A stretch of 27,500 nucleotides of DNA from Caryophanales bacterium UBA1427 (GTDB lineage Bacteria; Bacillota_I; Bacilli_A; ML615J-28; CAG-313), in assembly GCA_002329485.1 (NCBI GenBank), contig DCTZ01000002.1, positions 24,900 through 52,399 of the forward strand. Direction: 5' to 3'. The notes below the pieces were generated by a model that saw only the letters and a program-made list of their open reading frames with translations, was not told the DNA's origin and did not search any database. The translations under genes were made by a program, and so were the position numbers. Within the stretch, counting starts at the first letter, position 1. The number at the start of each line of letters is the position of its first letter. This document shows positions 7,850 to 15,455 of this stretch, one piece after another.

Positions 7850-8926
7850 ATGTCTTATCGCATCTTAGTCATCAATCCCGGTTCTACTTCGACAAAAACC
7901 GCAGTATACGAGGATGATGAATTAATCTGGGAAAGCAAGATCAGCCATAATGTCGACGAAATTGCTCCTTTCCCAACCGTTTACAGTCAAAAAGATTTTC
8001 GGATGAACCTGATTATTTCCGAACTCGAAAAAGCCGGTATCGGTTTAAACAGCCTTGATGCCATCACCGCAAGAGGCGGCATGTTAAAACCGCTGGAAAG
8101 CGGTACCTATTCGGTCAACCGGGAAATGGTGGATTATCTGAAAGAAGCCAAAAGGGGCGAACACGCCTCCAACCTCGGGGCCGTTATTGCATTTGATTTA
8201 GGCAATCAATTGGGCATCCCTTCGTTTATCGTCGATCCGGTTTCCGTGGACGAAATGGAACCCATCGCCCGCATTTCCGGTATGGCCGATATCGAACGGA
8301 CTTGCATTTTCCATGCTCTAAATCAAAAAGCGATTGCTCGGCAAGTGGCCGAGGAAAAAAACACCGAATACGAAAAGCTCAATCTGATTGTTGCCCATTT
8401 GGGCGGAGGTATCAGCGTTGCTTGCCATCAAAAAGGTCGCGTGATCGATGTCAACAATGCGCTTGACGGCGAAGGCCCGATGTCGACCGAAAGAAGCGGA
8501 ACTGTACCGCTTGGACCTTTATACAGGATGTGCTTCTCCGGCAAATATACATTGGAAGAAATCAAACGGAAAAATTACGGTCAAGGAGGGATAGTTTCTT
8601 ATTTAGGTACGAACGATGCACGCGAAATTGTTAAAATGATTGCCCAGGGGGATGAGTATGCCAAGTTGATTTTTGACGCAATGATTTATCAGATTGCCAA
8701 AGAAATCGGCGCCTGTGCAACTGTCTTCAAAGGGAAAGTCGATTATATCGTCCTGACCGGTGGTTTAGCTTACCGGGAATATTTGGTCAAAGAATTAACC
8801 GAACGGGTGCAGTTCCTTGCCCCGGTCCTGGTATACCCGGGCGAAAACGAAATGCTCGCTTTGGTTAAAGGAGCACTGCGGGTCTTGAAAGGCGAAGAAA
8901 GCGCCAAAGTCTTTACAACTGATTAA
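7850..8926 (+). CDS. buk: Butyrate kinase
   Basis: A 358-residue kinase of the acetate/butyrate kinase branch of the ASKHA fold. It makes ATP from butyryl-phosphate or branched acyl-phosphates. Motifs: INPGSTSTK (8-16, phosphate loop 1), HLGGGISVA (phosphate 2), DGEGPMSTERSGTVP, and VLTGGLAYREYL (adenosine region). Length is normal for Buk (about 355) and shorter than acetate kinase (about 400), and the ARGGMLKPLESGTY segment is typical of Buk. It follows ptb in one operon with AAAGGAG (7838-7844) before the start, and a terminator follows it. With Ptb it gives the ATP-yielding end of the amino-acid fermentation route. Confidence 0.95.
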   Translation: MSYRILVINPGSTSTKTAVYEDDELIWESKISHNVDEIAPFPTVYSQKDFRMNLIISELEKAGIGLNSLDAITARGGMLKPLESGTYSVNREMVDYLKEAKRGEHASNLGAVIAFDLGNQLGIPSFIVDPVSVDEMEPIARISGMADIERTCIFHALNQKAIARQVAEEKNTEYEKLNLIVAHLGGGISVACHQKGRVIDVNNALDGEGPMSTERSGTVPLGPLYRMCFSGKYTLEEIKRKNYGQGGIVSYLGTNDAREIVKMIAQGDEYAKLIFDAMIYQIAKEIGACATVFKGKVDYIVLTGGLAYREYLVKELTERVQFLAPVLVYPGENEMLALVKGALRVLKGEESAKVFTTD

Positions 8927-8939
8927 TTTTTATTATGGA

Positions 8940-8994
8940 TAGATAACCTTACTTTTTTTAAAAAAAGCATTCATAATTTGGTTATCTATTTTTT
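8940..8994 (+). terminator. Terminator or attenuator between buk and leucine dehydrogenase 1
   Basis: TAGATAACC (8940-8948) pairs perfectly with GGTTATCTA (8980-8988); TTTTTT follows. Inside the loop TTTTTTT and AAAAAAA can also pair. I see no convincing promoter between this hairpin and the next gene at 9035, so partial read-through is likely. Confidence 0.75.
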
Positions 8995-9034
8995 CTTTTC
9001 AAAAAACAGGAAAAAAATAATATAGGAGGAACAA

Positions 9035-10114
9035 ATGAAAGTTTTTGATTACATGGAGAAATACGGGCATGAGCAAGTGATTTTCTTCTACGACAAAACC
9101 ACCAATCTTAAAGGAATTACCGCCATTCATGACACTACTTTGGGTCCGGCATTGGGGGGAACAAGGCTTTTCAATTATCAAAACGAAGAAGATGCTTTAT
9201 TTGATGTCATTCGCTTATCCCGCGGCATGACCTACAAGTGTTCGGCTTCGGCACTGAATTGCGGAGGTGGAAAAACCGTCTTGATCGGCGATCCCCACAA
9301 AGTCAAAAACGAAAGTTATTTGCGGGCATACGGCCGCTATATCCAATCGCTCAACGGACGTTTCTACACCGGCGAAGATATGAATATCAATGAAACCGAT
9401 GTCGATTATATGATGATGGAAACCAATTTTGTCAACGGAAGAGCTAATATGTCGGGAAATCCTTCCCCGGTCACGGCTTACGGAACTTATTGGGGAATTA
9501 AAGCTTGCGCCAAGTTCCTGTGGGGAAGCGACGATTTAAAAGGAAAGAGGATTGCGGTACAAGGTGTGGGATCCGTCGGGTATTCTCTTTGCGGGTATTT
9601 GGTAAAGGAAGGCGCAGAGCTTATCGTAACCGATGTCTGCAAAGAAAAAGCCGAAAAAGCAGCCCGGGATTTTAACGCATTAATTGTGGAACCGGAAAGC
9701 ATTTATGATGTCGAATGCGATATTTTCTCGCCCAATTCAATTGGTGCGATTTTGAACGATAATACAATTCCGCGGCTGAAAGCGAGGATTGTTGCGGGGG
9801 CCGCGAACAATGTTTTACTTGACGAAGAAAAACACGGCAATATGCTGATGGAAAGAGGAATTCTTTATGCCCCTGATTACGTGATTAATGCCGGGGGAGT
9901 AATCAATGTTTACCAGGAATTCTTCCCGCCGTATGACCGGGAAAAGACTTTGCAGATTGTGGCAAAGATTTACGAACGGTTACTCGAAATCTTCAGATAT
10001 GCCCAAGAAAATAAAATGAATACGCAACTGGTCGCCAATCGGTTTGCGGAAGAAAGAATCAGACTGATGCGGGCGATTCATGCCAGTTATCTCCCTAATC
10101 AAAAAAGTTTATAA
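9035..10114 (+). CDS. Leucine dehydrogenase-type amino acid dehydrogenase (copy 1)
   Basis: A 359-residue NAD-linked Glu/Leu/Phe/Val dehydrogenase. It deaminates leucine, valine or isoleucine to the 2-oxo acid. The N-terminal domain has GPALGGTRLFNY, GMTYK (Lys68) and NCGGGK with catalytic Lys80, the same number as in Bacillus leucine dehydrogenase. The C-terminal Rossmann domain has VQGVGSVGYSL and later AGAANNVL and APDYVINAGGVINV. AGGAGGA (9024-9030) precedes the ATG. It lies after buk, as Bcd does next to Ptb and Buk in the Bacillus bkd operon. Compared with copy 2 (roughly 60% identical by eye) it has Cys69 and Cys76 near the active-site loop and NSIGAI where copy 2 has the usual CAMGAI, so substrate preference may differ. 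Phenylalanine dehydrogenase is possible. Confidence 0.9.
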   Translation: MKVFDYMEKYGHEQVIFFYDKTTNLKGITAIHDTTLGPALGGTRLFNYQNEEDALFDVIRLSRGMTYKCSASALNCGGGKTVLIGDPHKVKNESYLRAYGRYIQSLNGRFYTGEDMNINETDVDYMMMETNFVNGRANMSGNPSPVTAYGTYWGIKACAKFLWGSDDLKGKRIAVQGVGSVGYSLCGYLVKEGAELIVTDVCKEKAEKAARDFNALIVEPESIYDVECDIFSPNSIGAILNDNTIPRLKARIVAGAANNVLLDEEKHGNMLMERGILYAPDYVINAGGVINVYQEFFPPYDREKTLQIVAKIYERLLEIFRYAQENKMNTQLVANRFAEERIRLMRAIHASYLPNQKSL

Positions 10115-10120
10115 TCGTAA

Positions 10121-10152
10121 AAAAACGAGGGGATTAATTTCCACTCGTTTTT
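10121..10152. terminator. Bidirectional terminator between convergent genes
   Basis: AAAAACGAG (10121-10129) pairs with CTCGTTTTT (10144-10152), with GGGA/TTTCC extending the stem inward around a TTAA loop. The A-rich and T-rich flanks make it work for leucine dehydrogenase 1 on the plus strand and tryptophanase on the minus strand. Confidence 0.88.
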
Positions 10153-10170
10153 TGAAAATATTTTTTTGTT

Positions 10171-11556
10171 TTATTCATCGATTCGTTTTAGTTTGGCTTG
10201 GAAGTGGCGAAGTACCGGCGGTTCCCAGGTGATTCTAAAACCTTTGACGGAAGCTGCCCGCTTTTTGATATTCGCCAAAGCCTCGGCTACGATGTCCAAA
10301 TGAGCCTGCGTATAAACTCTTCTTGGAATGGCAAGACGCATGAACTCGAATTCGGCTTTTCGTTGCTTTCCGGTTTCGGGATCGTTGCCGAGCATAAAGG
10401 AACCGATATCGCAGCCCCTGATTCCAGCTTCGATGTATAATTCGACTGCCAAAGTATGGGCCGGGAATTCTGTAAAAGGAATGTGAGGAAGTAAACTTGC
10501 GGCATCGACAAAAAGACCGTGTCCGCCCGGCGGAGTTTGGTAGGCGATTCCGGCTTCATTCAATTTACCGGCCAGATAAGCGACTTGTCCGATTCGGTAG
10601 GCCAAATAGTCCTCGTCGACAACTTCGCTCAGACCGATTGCCATGGCTTCCAAATCTCGACCCGCAAGCCCTCCGTATGTAATAAAACCTTCGTAGTTGA
10701 TGGTATTGCTTTTGACTTGTTGGATCAAAGTTTCGTTGTTTTTGATTCCGATAAGTCCGCCGATATTGACGATGGCATCCTTTTTGGCACTCATGATGAA
10801 CATGTCCGCGTAACTGAAAAATTTCCTGGTGATTTCCTTGACGGAATTTTGCCGGTATCCCGGTTCTCTAAGTTTGATAAAATAGGCGTTTTCCGCAAAC
10901 CTTGCTCCGTCGATGCAAAGGGGAATTCGATATTTCCGACAAACGGCTGCGGTTTCGGCCATGTTGGCCAGTGAAACCGGCTGACCCCCGGCGGAATTGT
11001 TGGTAATTGTCATGACGACAACTCCGATTTTTTCTTTGCCGAGTTCCAAAATGGTTTGTTCCAAACGGTCGGTATCCATATTGCCTTTGAAAGGATAGGG
11101 AACGCTTGGGGTAAGGGCTTCCGGAGTAACCAAGTCCAAAGCCTTGGCGCCGGTCAGTTCCACGTGGGCTCTGGTGGTATCAAAGAACATGTTGGATAAG
11201 GCGACTTTTCCTTGCCCAAGTAAAAGTGGAAACAAGACTTTTTCAGCTGCTCGGCCCTGATGTACTGGTTGAATGTAGGAATAACCGAACAAATCCCGGG
11301 CTGTATCGATTAACCGAAAATAGCTTTTTCCTCCCGCGTACGCTTCGTCTCCGACCATGATGCCGGCCCATTGGTTGGCGCTCATCGCATTGGTGCCGCT
11401 GTCTGTCAATAAGTCGATGTACACATCATCGGATTTTAGGTTAAACAAATTGTAGTTTGCTTCTTTGATTTTCTGAACTCTTTCTTCTTGGGACAACATT
11501 TTGATTGTTTCGACCATTTTGATGCGAAAGGGTTCGGGAACGTATTTGGTTGTCAT
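10171..11556 (-). CDS. tnaA: Tryptophanase
   Basis: A 461-residue pyridoxal-phosphate enzyme of the beta-eliminating lyase family; it splits tryptophan into indole, pyruvate and ammonia. Seen: PEPFRIKMVE, YIDLLTDSGTNAMS, GDEAYAGG, SNMFFDTTRAH, DGARFAENAYFIK, and MSAKKDA with the PLP lysine (second of the pair, Lys259). The close relative is tyrosine phenol-lyase. Two positions favour tryptophanase: His451 in VLRHFQAKL, where E. coli TnaA has His463 and phenol-lyase has Phe448; and Ile384 in GCDIGSF, where phenol-lyase has its Arg381. AGGAGG lies just before the ATG at 11554-11556. No TnaC-like leader peptide or tryptophan permease gene is beside it. It is divergent from the acyltransferase. 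Confidence 0.9.
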   Translation of the reverse strand: MTTKYVPEPFRIKMVETIKMLSQEERVQKIKEANYNLFNLKSDDVYIDLLTDSGTNAMSANQWAGIMVGDEAYAGGKSYFRLIDTARDLFGYSYIQPVHQGRAAEKVLFPLLLGQGKVALSNMFFDTTRAHVELTGAKALDLVTPEALTPSVPYPFKGNMDTDRLEQTILELGKEKIGVVVMTITNNSAGGQPVSLANMAETAAVCRKYRIPLCIDGARFAENAYFIKLREPGYRQNSVKEITRKFFSYADMFIMSAKKDAIVNIGGLIGIKNNETLIQQVKSNTINYEGFITYGGLAGRDLEAMAIGLSEVVDEDYLAYRIGQVAYLAGKLNEAGIAYQTPPGGHGLFVDAASLLPHIPFTEFPAHTLAVELYIEAGIRGCDIGSFMLGNDPETGKQRKAEFEFMRLAIPRRVYTQAHLDIVAEALANIKKRAASVKGFRITWEPPVLRHFQAKLKRIDE

Positions 11557-11596
11557 TTTTGCCTCCTATCAATCTTTTCGCCTGGTGAGCAATATT

Positions 11597-11605
11597 AGTA
11601 TAACA
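11597..11605 (-). promoter_or_regulatory. Extended -10 promoter of tryptophanase
   Basis: The minus strand reads TGT then TATACT (plus-strand AGTATA, 11597-11602). A perfect 10-bp palindrome ATCCCGGGAT (11616-11625) lies at the matching -35 position and could bind a regulator. Confidence 0.6.
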
Positions 11606-11639
11606 TAAAAAAGGCATCCCGGGATAAAGAAAAGATATC

Positions 11640-11659
11640 TTTTCGCAAATTTGCGAAAA
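11640..11659. promoter_or_regulatory. Perfect 20-bp palindrome, putative operator
   Basis: TTTTCGCAAATTTGCGAAAA is fully self-complementary with no spacer. It covers the -35 region of the plus-strand acyltransferase promoter and lies about 50-70 bases upstream of the tryptophanase start, so one dimeric regulator could control both genes. No adjacent gene encodes a recognisable regulator. No T-run follows, so it is not a terminator. Confidence 0.6.
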
Positions 11660-11673
11660 ATAACAAGGTTTTA

Positions 11674-11682
11674 TGGTATACT
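11674..11682 (+). promoter_or_regulatory. Extended -10 promoter of the acyltransferase operon
   Basis: TGG then TATACT (11677-11682) in TTTATGGTATACTATTA, nearly the same as the rlmD promoter. The -35 region falls inside the 20-bp palindrome. Confidence 0.7.
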
Positions 11683-11722
11683 ATTATTAGCCAAAAATAT
11701 TATTGCCTTTGAAGGAGTATTT

Positions 11723-13006
11723 ATGGATAAGTTCGTTGATGAATCACGTAAATGGTATCGTTTGGATAATGCGGCGAAGATTTACCCGGTTGTTATCACC
11801 ATCAAAGAAAGCCATGTTTTCCGCGTCTCCATGACTTTGAAAGAAGAAGTTAATCCGGAAATATTGCAAAAAGCGGTCGAGATGTGCCAAAACCGTTTCC
11901 CTACTTTTTACGTTAAAATGAAACCAGGTTTGTTTTGGTACTATTTCGAACCGAACGAAAAGAAACCGATTGTCAAACCAGAACCCGCCCGAATTTGCCA
12001 ACCGATTGTTTTGCACGAAAACAACAATTATTTCTTCACCATTTATTATTATCAAAAGCGGATCAGTTTGGAAGTATTCCACGGTTTATGCGACGGAACC
12101 GGCGCCATGGAATTTTTGAAAGCCATTTGTTTTCAGTATTTGGTGCTTCAGGGCCATCAACTTTCGCCGGAAGGCTTGGTCAGAACGATTGGGGAAGTTC
12201 CGACGTTCAGCGAAACCGAAGACAGCTATTTGCGTTACTATACCAAAGAAAAGGGCAAACCCCTTCCTACCGACAAATCGTTCAAAATCAAAGGAACGAG
12301 ACTTGCGGTTTACGGCAGTTCCGTCATCAAGGGCAAAATCGATTCCCGGGCCATTTATCAGTTGGCCAAATCCAAAAACGCAACGGTTACGGAATTTTTG
12401 GTGGCGCTTTTAACCTACAGCGTCATTCAGTTTAACGATCCGACCGAAATGGCCAAACGTCCAATCAGTATTTGCATTCCGGTCAATATGCGACGCCATT
12501 TTCCATCGGAAACTATTCGCAACTTTGCTTTGTTCTTCCATACGATTTACCGTTTCAAATCAAAAGACGTCACTTTTGACGAAGTATTGCAAGACATCAA
12601 GCAATCGTTCAAAGAACGGTTAACCAAAGACGATTTGCAAAAGAAACTCAATCTGAATGTCGGAATCGAAAAGAAATTTATCGTCCGGATTATGCCGCTT
12701 TTCCTTAAAAAGATTATGATGAAATTCGGCTATCATTTCTTCGGCAGCCGACCGACCACGGTTACGATTTCCAATTTAGGAGTCGTTCGCCTTCCGGAAT
12801 CGATGAAACCGTATGTGGAAGAAGTAGAGTTCAATTTGGGTTCCGGGGGAATTCCGAGTGTAGCGGTTGCGACTTACGAAGATTATACGATTCTTTCCTT
12901 TTCTCGGGGCTACTATGAAACCGATTTGGAATATCATTTCTTCAAGTTCTTAACCGAACAGGGATTGGAAGTCGAAATTCAATCCAATCTCTGGGAACAA
13001 AACTAA
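11723..13006 (+). CDS. Condensation-fold acyltransferase (alcohol acetyltransferase-like)
   Basis: A 427-residue protein with the HxxxDG active-site motif of the CoA-dependent acyltransferase/condensation superfamily: His120 to Gly125 in FHGLCDGTGAMEF. The N-terminal WYRLDNAAKIYP block is typical of the group named alcohol acetyltransferase in Clostridia genomes. The second half has SICIPVNMRRHFPSETIRNFA and VTISNLGVVRLP, which correspond to the DFGWG-side half of the fold. It should move an acyl group from acyl-CoA to a hydroxyl or amine; the acceptor is unknown, and the name should not be taken as proof of ester synthesis. GAAGGAG (11711-11717) fixes the ATG at 11723, although the frame is open upstream. 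The stop lies 12 bases before the zinc-ribbon membrane protein, so the two are probably one operon. Confidence 0.8.
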   Translation: MDKFVDESRKWYRLDNAAKIYPVVITIKESHVFRVSMTLKEEVNPEILQKAVEMCQNRFPTFYVKMKPGLFWYYFEPNEKKPIVKPEPARICQPIVLHENNNYFFTIYYYQKRISLEVFHGLCDGTGAMEFLKAICFQYLVLQGHQLSPEGLVRTIGEVPTFSETEDSYLRYYTKEKGKPLPTDKSFKIKGTRLAVYGSSVIKGKIDSRAIYQLAKSKNATVTEFLVALLTYSVIQFNDPTEMAKRPISICIPVNMRRHFPSETIRNFALFFHTIYRFKSKDVTFDEVLQDIKQSFKERLTKDDLQKKLNLNVGIEKKFIVRIMPLFLKKIMMKFGYHFFGSRPTTVTISNLGVVRLPESMKPYVEEVEFNLGSGGIPSVAVATYEDYTILSFSRGYYETDLEYHFFKFLTEQGLEVEIQSNLWEQN

Positions 13007-13018
13007 AGGGTGATGCCT

Positions 13019-13705
13019 ATGTTATTTTGTCAAAAATGCAAAGTTAAAGTTTCCACCTTAACTTCCCGGTGTCCGCTTTGTTCCGGACCGCTTGAAAAAA
13101 TGGACGATAATCCCCTTACTTTGTCTTATCCGCCATATCAAAACACGAAGTATCGCATCGTGACCTGGTTTCGCATTTTGAGCTTTGTGGTAATGCTTGC
13201 CATCTTCGTTGTGACACTCGTCAATCTGCTGCTTACCAGCAAAATCTATTGGTTTATCATTGTCGACAGCTGTCTGATTTATATTTGGCTCGCCTGCTTG
13301 ATTACTTTTAAGATTCGAAACCGCTGGGGTTTGAAGCTCTTTCTCCATGCTTTGATGATTATCGCGCTGCTTATCATAATCAATGCTGTGGTGGAACCGG
13401 CCGAATCCAGCAGTCCGATTACTTGGGCTTTGTCGTACGGAATGCCGATTATTTCGATGACTTTTATAGCCTTGATTGTAATAATCATGTTGATCAAACG
13501 TCAAACCCGGCGCGAATTCATGATTCATTTGCTTTTGCTTTGCATCATCGGCTTTGTTCCGCTTATTTTGGTATTGTTCGATTTGGTTCAGCCGATTATC
13601 CTAAGCATTGTTTCCGCAAGCCTTTCCTATGCGACACTTTTGGGGTTGGTCATTTTTGCGAACCGGATTGTCGAAACCGAAATCAAACGGAAATTCCATA
13701 TTTAA
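13019..13705 (+). CDS. Zinc-ribbon membrane protein (DUF6320-like)
   Basis: A 228-residue protein. The N-terminus is a zinc ribbon with two Cys pairs (CQKC at residues 4-7 and CPLC at about 18-21), then a short linker, then about six hydrophobic helices from residue 48 to near the end, with charged tips. I recognise it as like the DUF6320 proteins that commonly sit beside alcohol-acetyltransferase-like genes; no function is established. GTG and ATG codons at 13010 and 13013 are also in frame; I chose the ATG at 13019 because AAAGGGTGA (13006-13014) is well spaced for it. A membrane platform or partner for the acyltransferase is an inference from the pairing. Confidence 0.75.
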   Translation: MLFCQKCKVKVSTLTSRCPLCSGPLEKMDDNPLTLSYPPYQNTKYRIVTWFRILSFVVMLAIFVVTLVNLLLTSKIYWFIIVDSCLIYIWLACLITFKIRNRWGLKLFLHALMIIALLIIINAVVEPAESSSPITWALSYGMPIISMTFIALIVIIMLIKRQTRREFMIHLLLLCIIGFVPLILVLFDLVQPIILSIVSASLSYATLLGLVIFANRIVETEIKRKFHI

Positions 13706-13712
13706 CAGTTTT

Positions 13713-13748
13713 GGGGGAAGATTATTTTTAATGTCCCCCTTTTATTTT
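13713..13748 (+). terminator. Intrinsic terminator after the zinc-ribbon membrane protein
   Basis: GGGGGA (13713-13718) pairs with TCCCCC (13734-13739), with an inner ATTA/TAAT pairing, followed by TTTTATTTT. It separates the acyltransferase pair from the GrpB fusion gene. Confidence 0.8.
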
Positions 13749-13770
13749 GACTCAATTTCGGAGGTAAATT

Positions 13771-15366
13771 ATGAGAAAAATTGAAGTCGTTCCCTATTCC
13801 CCGGAATGGAAAAAGGATTTTGAGCAAATTAAATCCTTTTTAAGCCGTTATTTTCCCGAATACGAAATAATCCATGTCGGTTCGACCTCAGTCGAAGGGG
13901 CATGGGCCAAACCGATTATCGATGTCGATCTCCTGATACCGGATTTGAATCTATTGTCCGAAATCAATCAAAGATTGGCAAAAATTGGATTTCGTTTTCG
14001 GGGTGATTTGACGATCGAAGGAAGGTATGCCTATGACATCGATAACTGGGAGTTTGCCCCTTGCCACTTTTATGTCAGCTTGCCGGACGGTCAAGGTCAT
14101 GTGGAACACATGGTTTTGAAAAAGCACCTGGAGAAATATCCCGAAGAGGTCGCAAAATACAGCCGTATTAAGAAAAAACTGGCAAAAAAGCATCCCTTTG
14201 ACATCGGAAAATACATCGACGGAAAAAGTTTTTTTATCATGAAAGCCATGAAAAAGGAAGGTTACATTCGGCCAAAATATCAGGTGGTTCGGCCGGACTT
14301 TTCCCACAGTCTGTTGAACGTCGTAAGTTCTATCCAAAATCATTTTAAAGCTTCTTCCGGTTTTGCGACTTTACGAAGTGTCGATGAGGAATTGCAAAGC
14401 GCAAAACATGTCGTATTGCTTGTGTTGGACGGACTCGGAAAAAACATTTTGGAACACCATCTGACCAAGAAACACCTGCTTCGCCGAAAGACCATCGATT
14501 TCGTAACCTCGGTTTATCCACCGACGACGGTGGCGGCGACTACCGCCCTTAGAACCGGAAAAACCCCGGGAGAAACCGGTTGGCTCGGTTGGTACCAATA
14601 TTTCAAACAATTTGACGAACACATTGTCATGTTTCAGAACCTCAACTATTTTGCTGGCCGAAAACTGGATGTTCCCTACCTGGAAGAAGTTCCGATTACG
14701 CCTTTCCCTCAGGCCTTTGAGGGCGTCAGAACATATGAATTGTATCCCGCCTTTATGCCGGACGGCTGCAAGACCTTAAAAGACATGATGGACCGGATTA
14801 TCGATATCACCGCTTCAAGCGAAGAGCCGAGTTTTACCTATGCTTACTGGGATCATCCGGACTGCTTGATTCATGAGGAAGGTTGTTTTTCGGAAGAGGT
14901 CCGAAAATGCGTCAGGGATATCAACGAGCAAATCAAATACTTGGGGAAACGGTTAAACGACGAGACGGTTGTTTTGCTTGTCGCCGATCACGGCTTGGTC
15001 GATGTCAAACCGATTTATTTATCCAAATTTCCGGAACTTACCAAATACTTTGTCCATAAGCCTGCTTTGGAAAGTCGGTTTACGGTCTTTTATGTCAATG
15101 ATTTTAACGGTTTCGCAGAAACTTTCAATTTATATTTCAGTTCTTACTTTGATTTGTTCCCAACCGATGTCTTGATTGAACAAGGGGTTTTTGGCCCTGT
15201 CTCGGATACTGCCCGAAAATTCTTGGGGGACTTTATCGCGATTGCCAAACACAAATATGCTTTTTCGGTAAAAGATGATCCCCATTTCTTCAAGGCGACG
15301 CATGCGGGGGGACTGAAAGAAGAAATGATGGTTCCCGTGATTGCGGTAAAAAACTCAAGAAGATAA
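13771..15366 (+). CDS. Fusion: GrpB (nucleotidyltransferase-fold) domain plus alkaline-phosphatase-superfamily domain
   Basis: A 531-residue two-domain protein, with no signal peptide. Residues 1-165 are a GrpB domain (UPF0157): VVPYSPEWKKDFEQI, HVGSTSVEG (35-43), KPIIDVDLL (47-55), PCHFYVSLPDG. GrpB has a nucleotidyltransferase fold but no proven reaction. Residues 210-531 are a phosphodiesterase/nucleotide-pyrophosphatase-like member of the alkaline phosphatase superfamily with its metal set intact: Asp220 (VLDGLG), nucleophile Thr252 or Thr253 (VYPPTTVAATTAL), Asp364 and His368 (PDCLIHEEG), Asp406-His407 (ADHG) and His511 (ATHAGG). The frame is continuous, GGAGG (13759-13763) precedes the ATG, and both halves look active. 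Proposed: a cytoplasmic enzyme acting on a nucleotide-linked or phosphoryl substrate. This is inference; no substrate can be read. Confidence 0.85.
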   Translation: MRKIEVVPYSPEWKKDFEQIKSFLSRYFPEYEIIHVGSTSVEGAWAKPIIDVDLLIPDLNLLSEINQRLAKIGFRFRGDLTIEGRYAYDIDNWEFAPCHFYVSLPDGQGHVEHMVLKKHLEKYPEEVAKYSRIKKKLAKKHPFDIGKYIDGKSFFIMKAMKKEGYIRPKYQVVRPDFSHSLLNVVSSIQNHFKASSGFATLRSVDEELQSAKHVVLLVLDGLGKNILEHHLTKKHLLRRKTIDFVTSVYPPTTVAATTALRTGKTPGETGWLGWYQYFKQFDEHIVMFQNLNYFAGRKLDVPYLEEVPITPFPQAFEGVRTYELYPAFMPDGCKTLKDMMDRIIDITASSEEPSFTYAYWDHPDCLIHEEGCFSEEVRKCVRDINEQIKYLGKRLNDETVVLLVADHGLVDVKPIYLSKFPELTKYFVHKPALESRFTVFYVNDFNGFAETFNLYFSSYFDLFPTDVLIEQGVFGPVSDTARKFLGDFIAIAKHKYAFSVKDDPHFFKATHAGGLKEEMMVPVIAVKNSRR

Positions 15367-15389
15367 AAGAATGATGTATCTTCTTGTTT
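15356..15389 (+). terminator. Hairpin overlapping the fusion-gene stop codon
   Basis: CAAGAAGATA (15356-15365) pairs perfectly with TATCTTCTTG (15377-15386) over an 11-base loop that begins with the end of the TAA stop. Only three T follow. It overlaps the -35 box of the next promoter, so its use as a terminator is less certain than its structure. Confidence 0.5.
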
Positions 15390-15412
15390 AAAGAGCCCAA
15401 TTATGTTACAAT
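15384..15412 (+). promoter_or_regulatory. Promoter of the GHL10 lipoprotein gene
   Basis: TTGTTT (15384-15389), 17 bases, then TACAAT (15407-15412) with an extended TGT before it. The leader is about 37 bases. Confidence 0.7.
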
Positions 15413-15455
15413 AAAGTCGATTTTTTGGGACGACACGAAGGAGAGTGGATTACGA

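Noticed and set aside
10171..11556. Tyrosine phenol-lyase as the identity of the PLP lyase
   Set aside because: The phenol-lyase Phe448 and Arg381 positions are His and Ile here, as in tryptophanase, although direct assay would be needed to exclude side activity.
11557..11600. A TnaC-like leader peptide or tryptophan-responsive attenuator before tryptophanase
   Set aside because: The predicted leader is about 35 bases and holds no small frame with a Trp codon.
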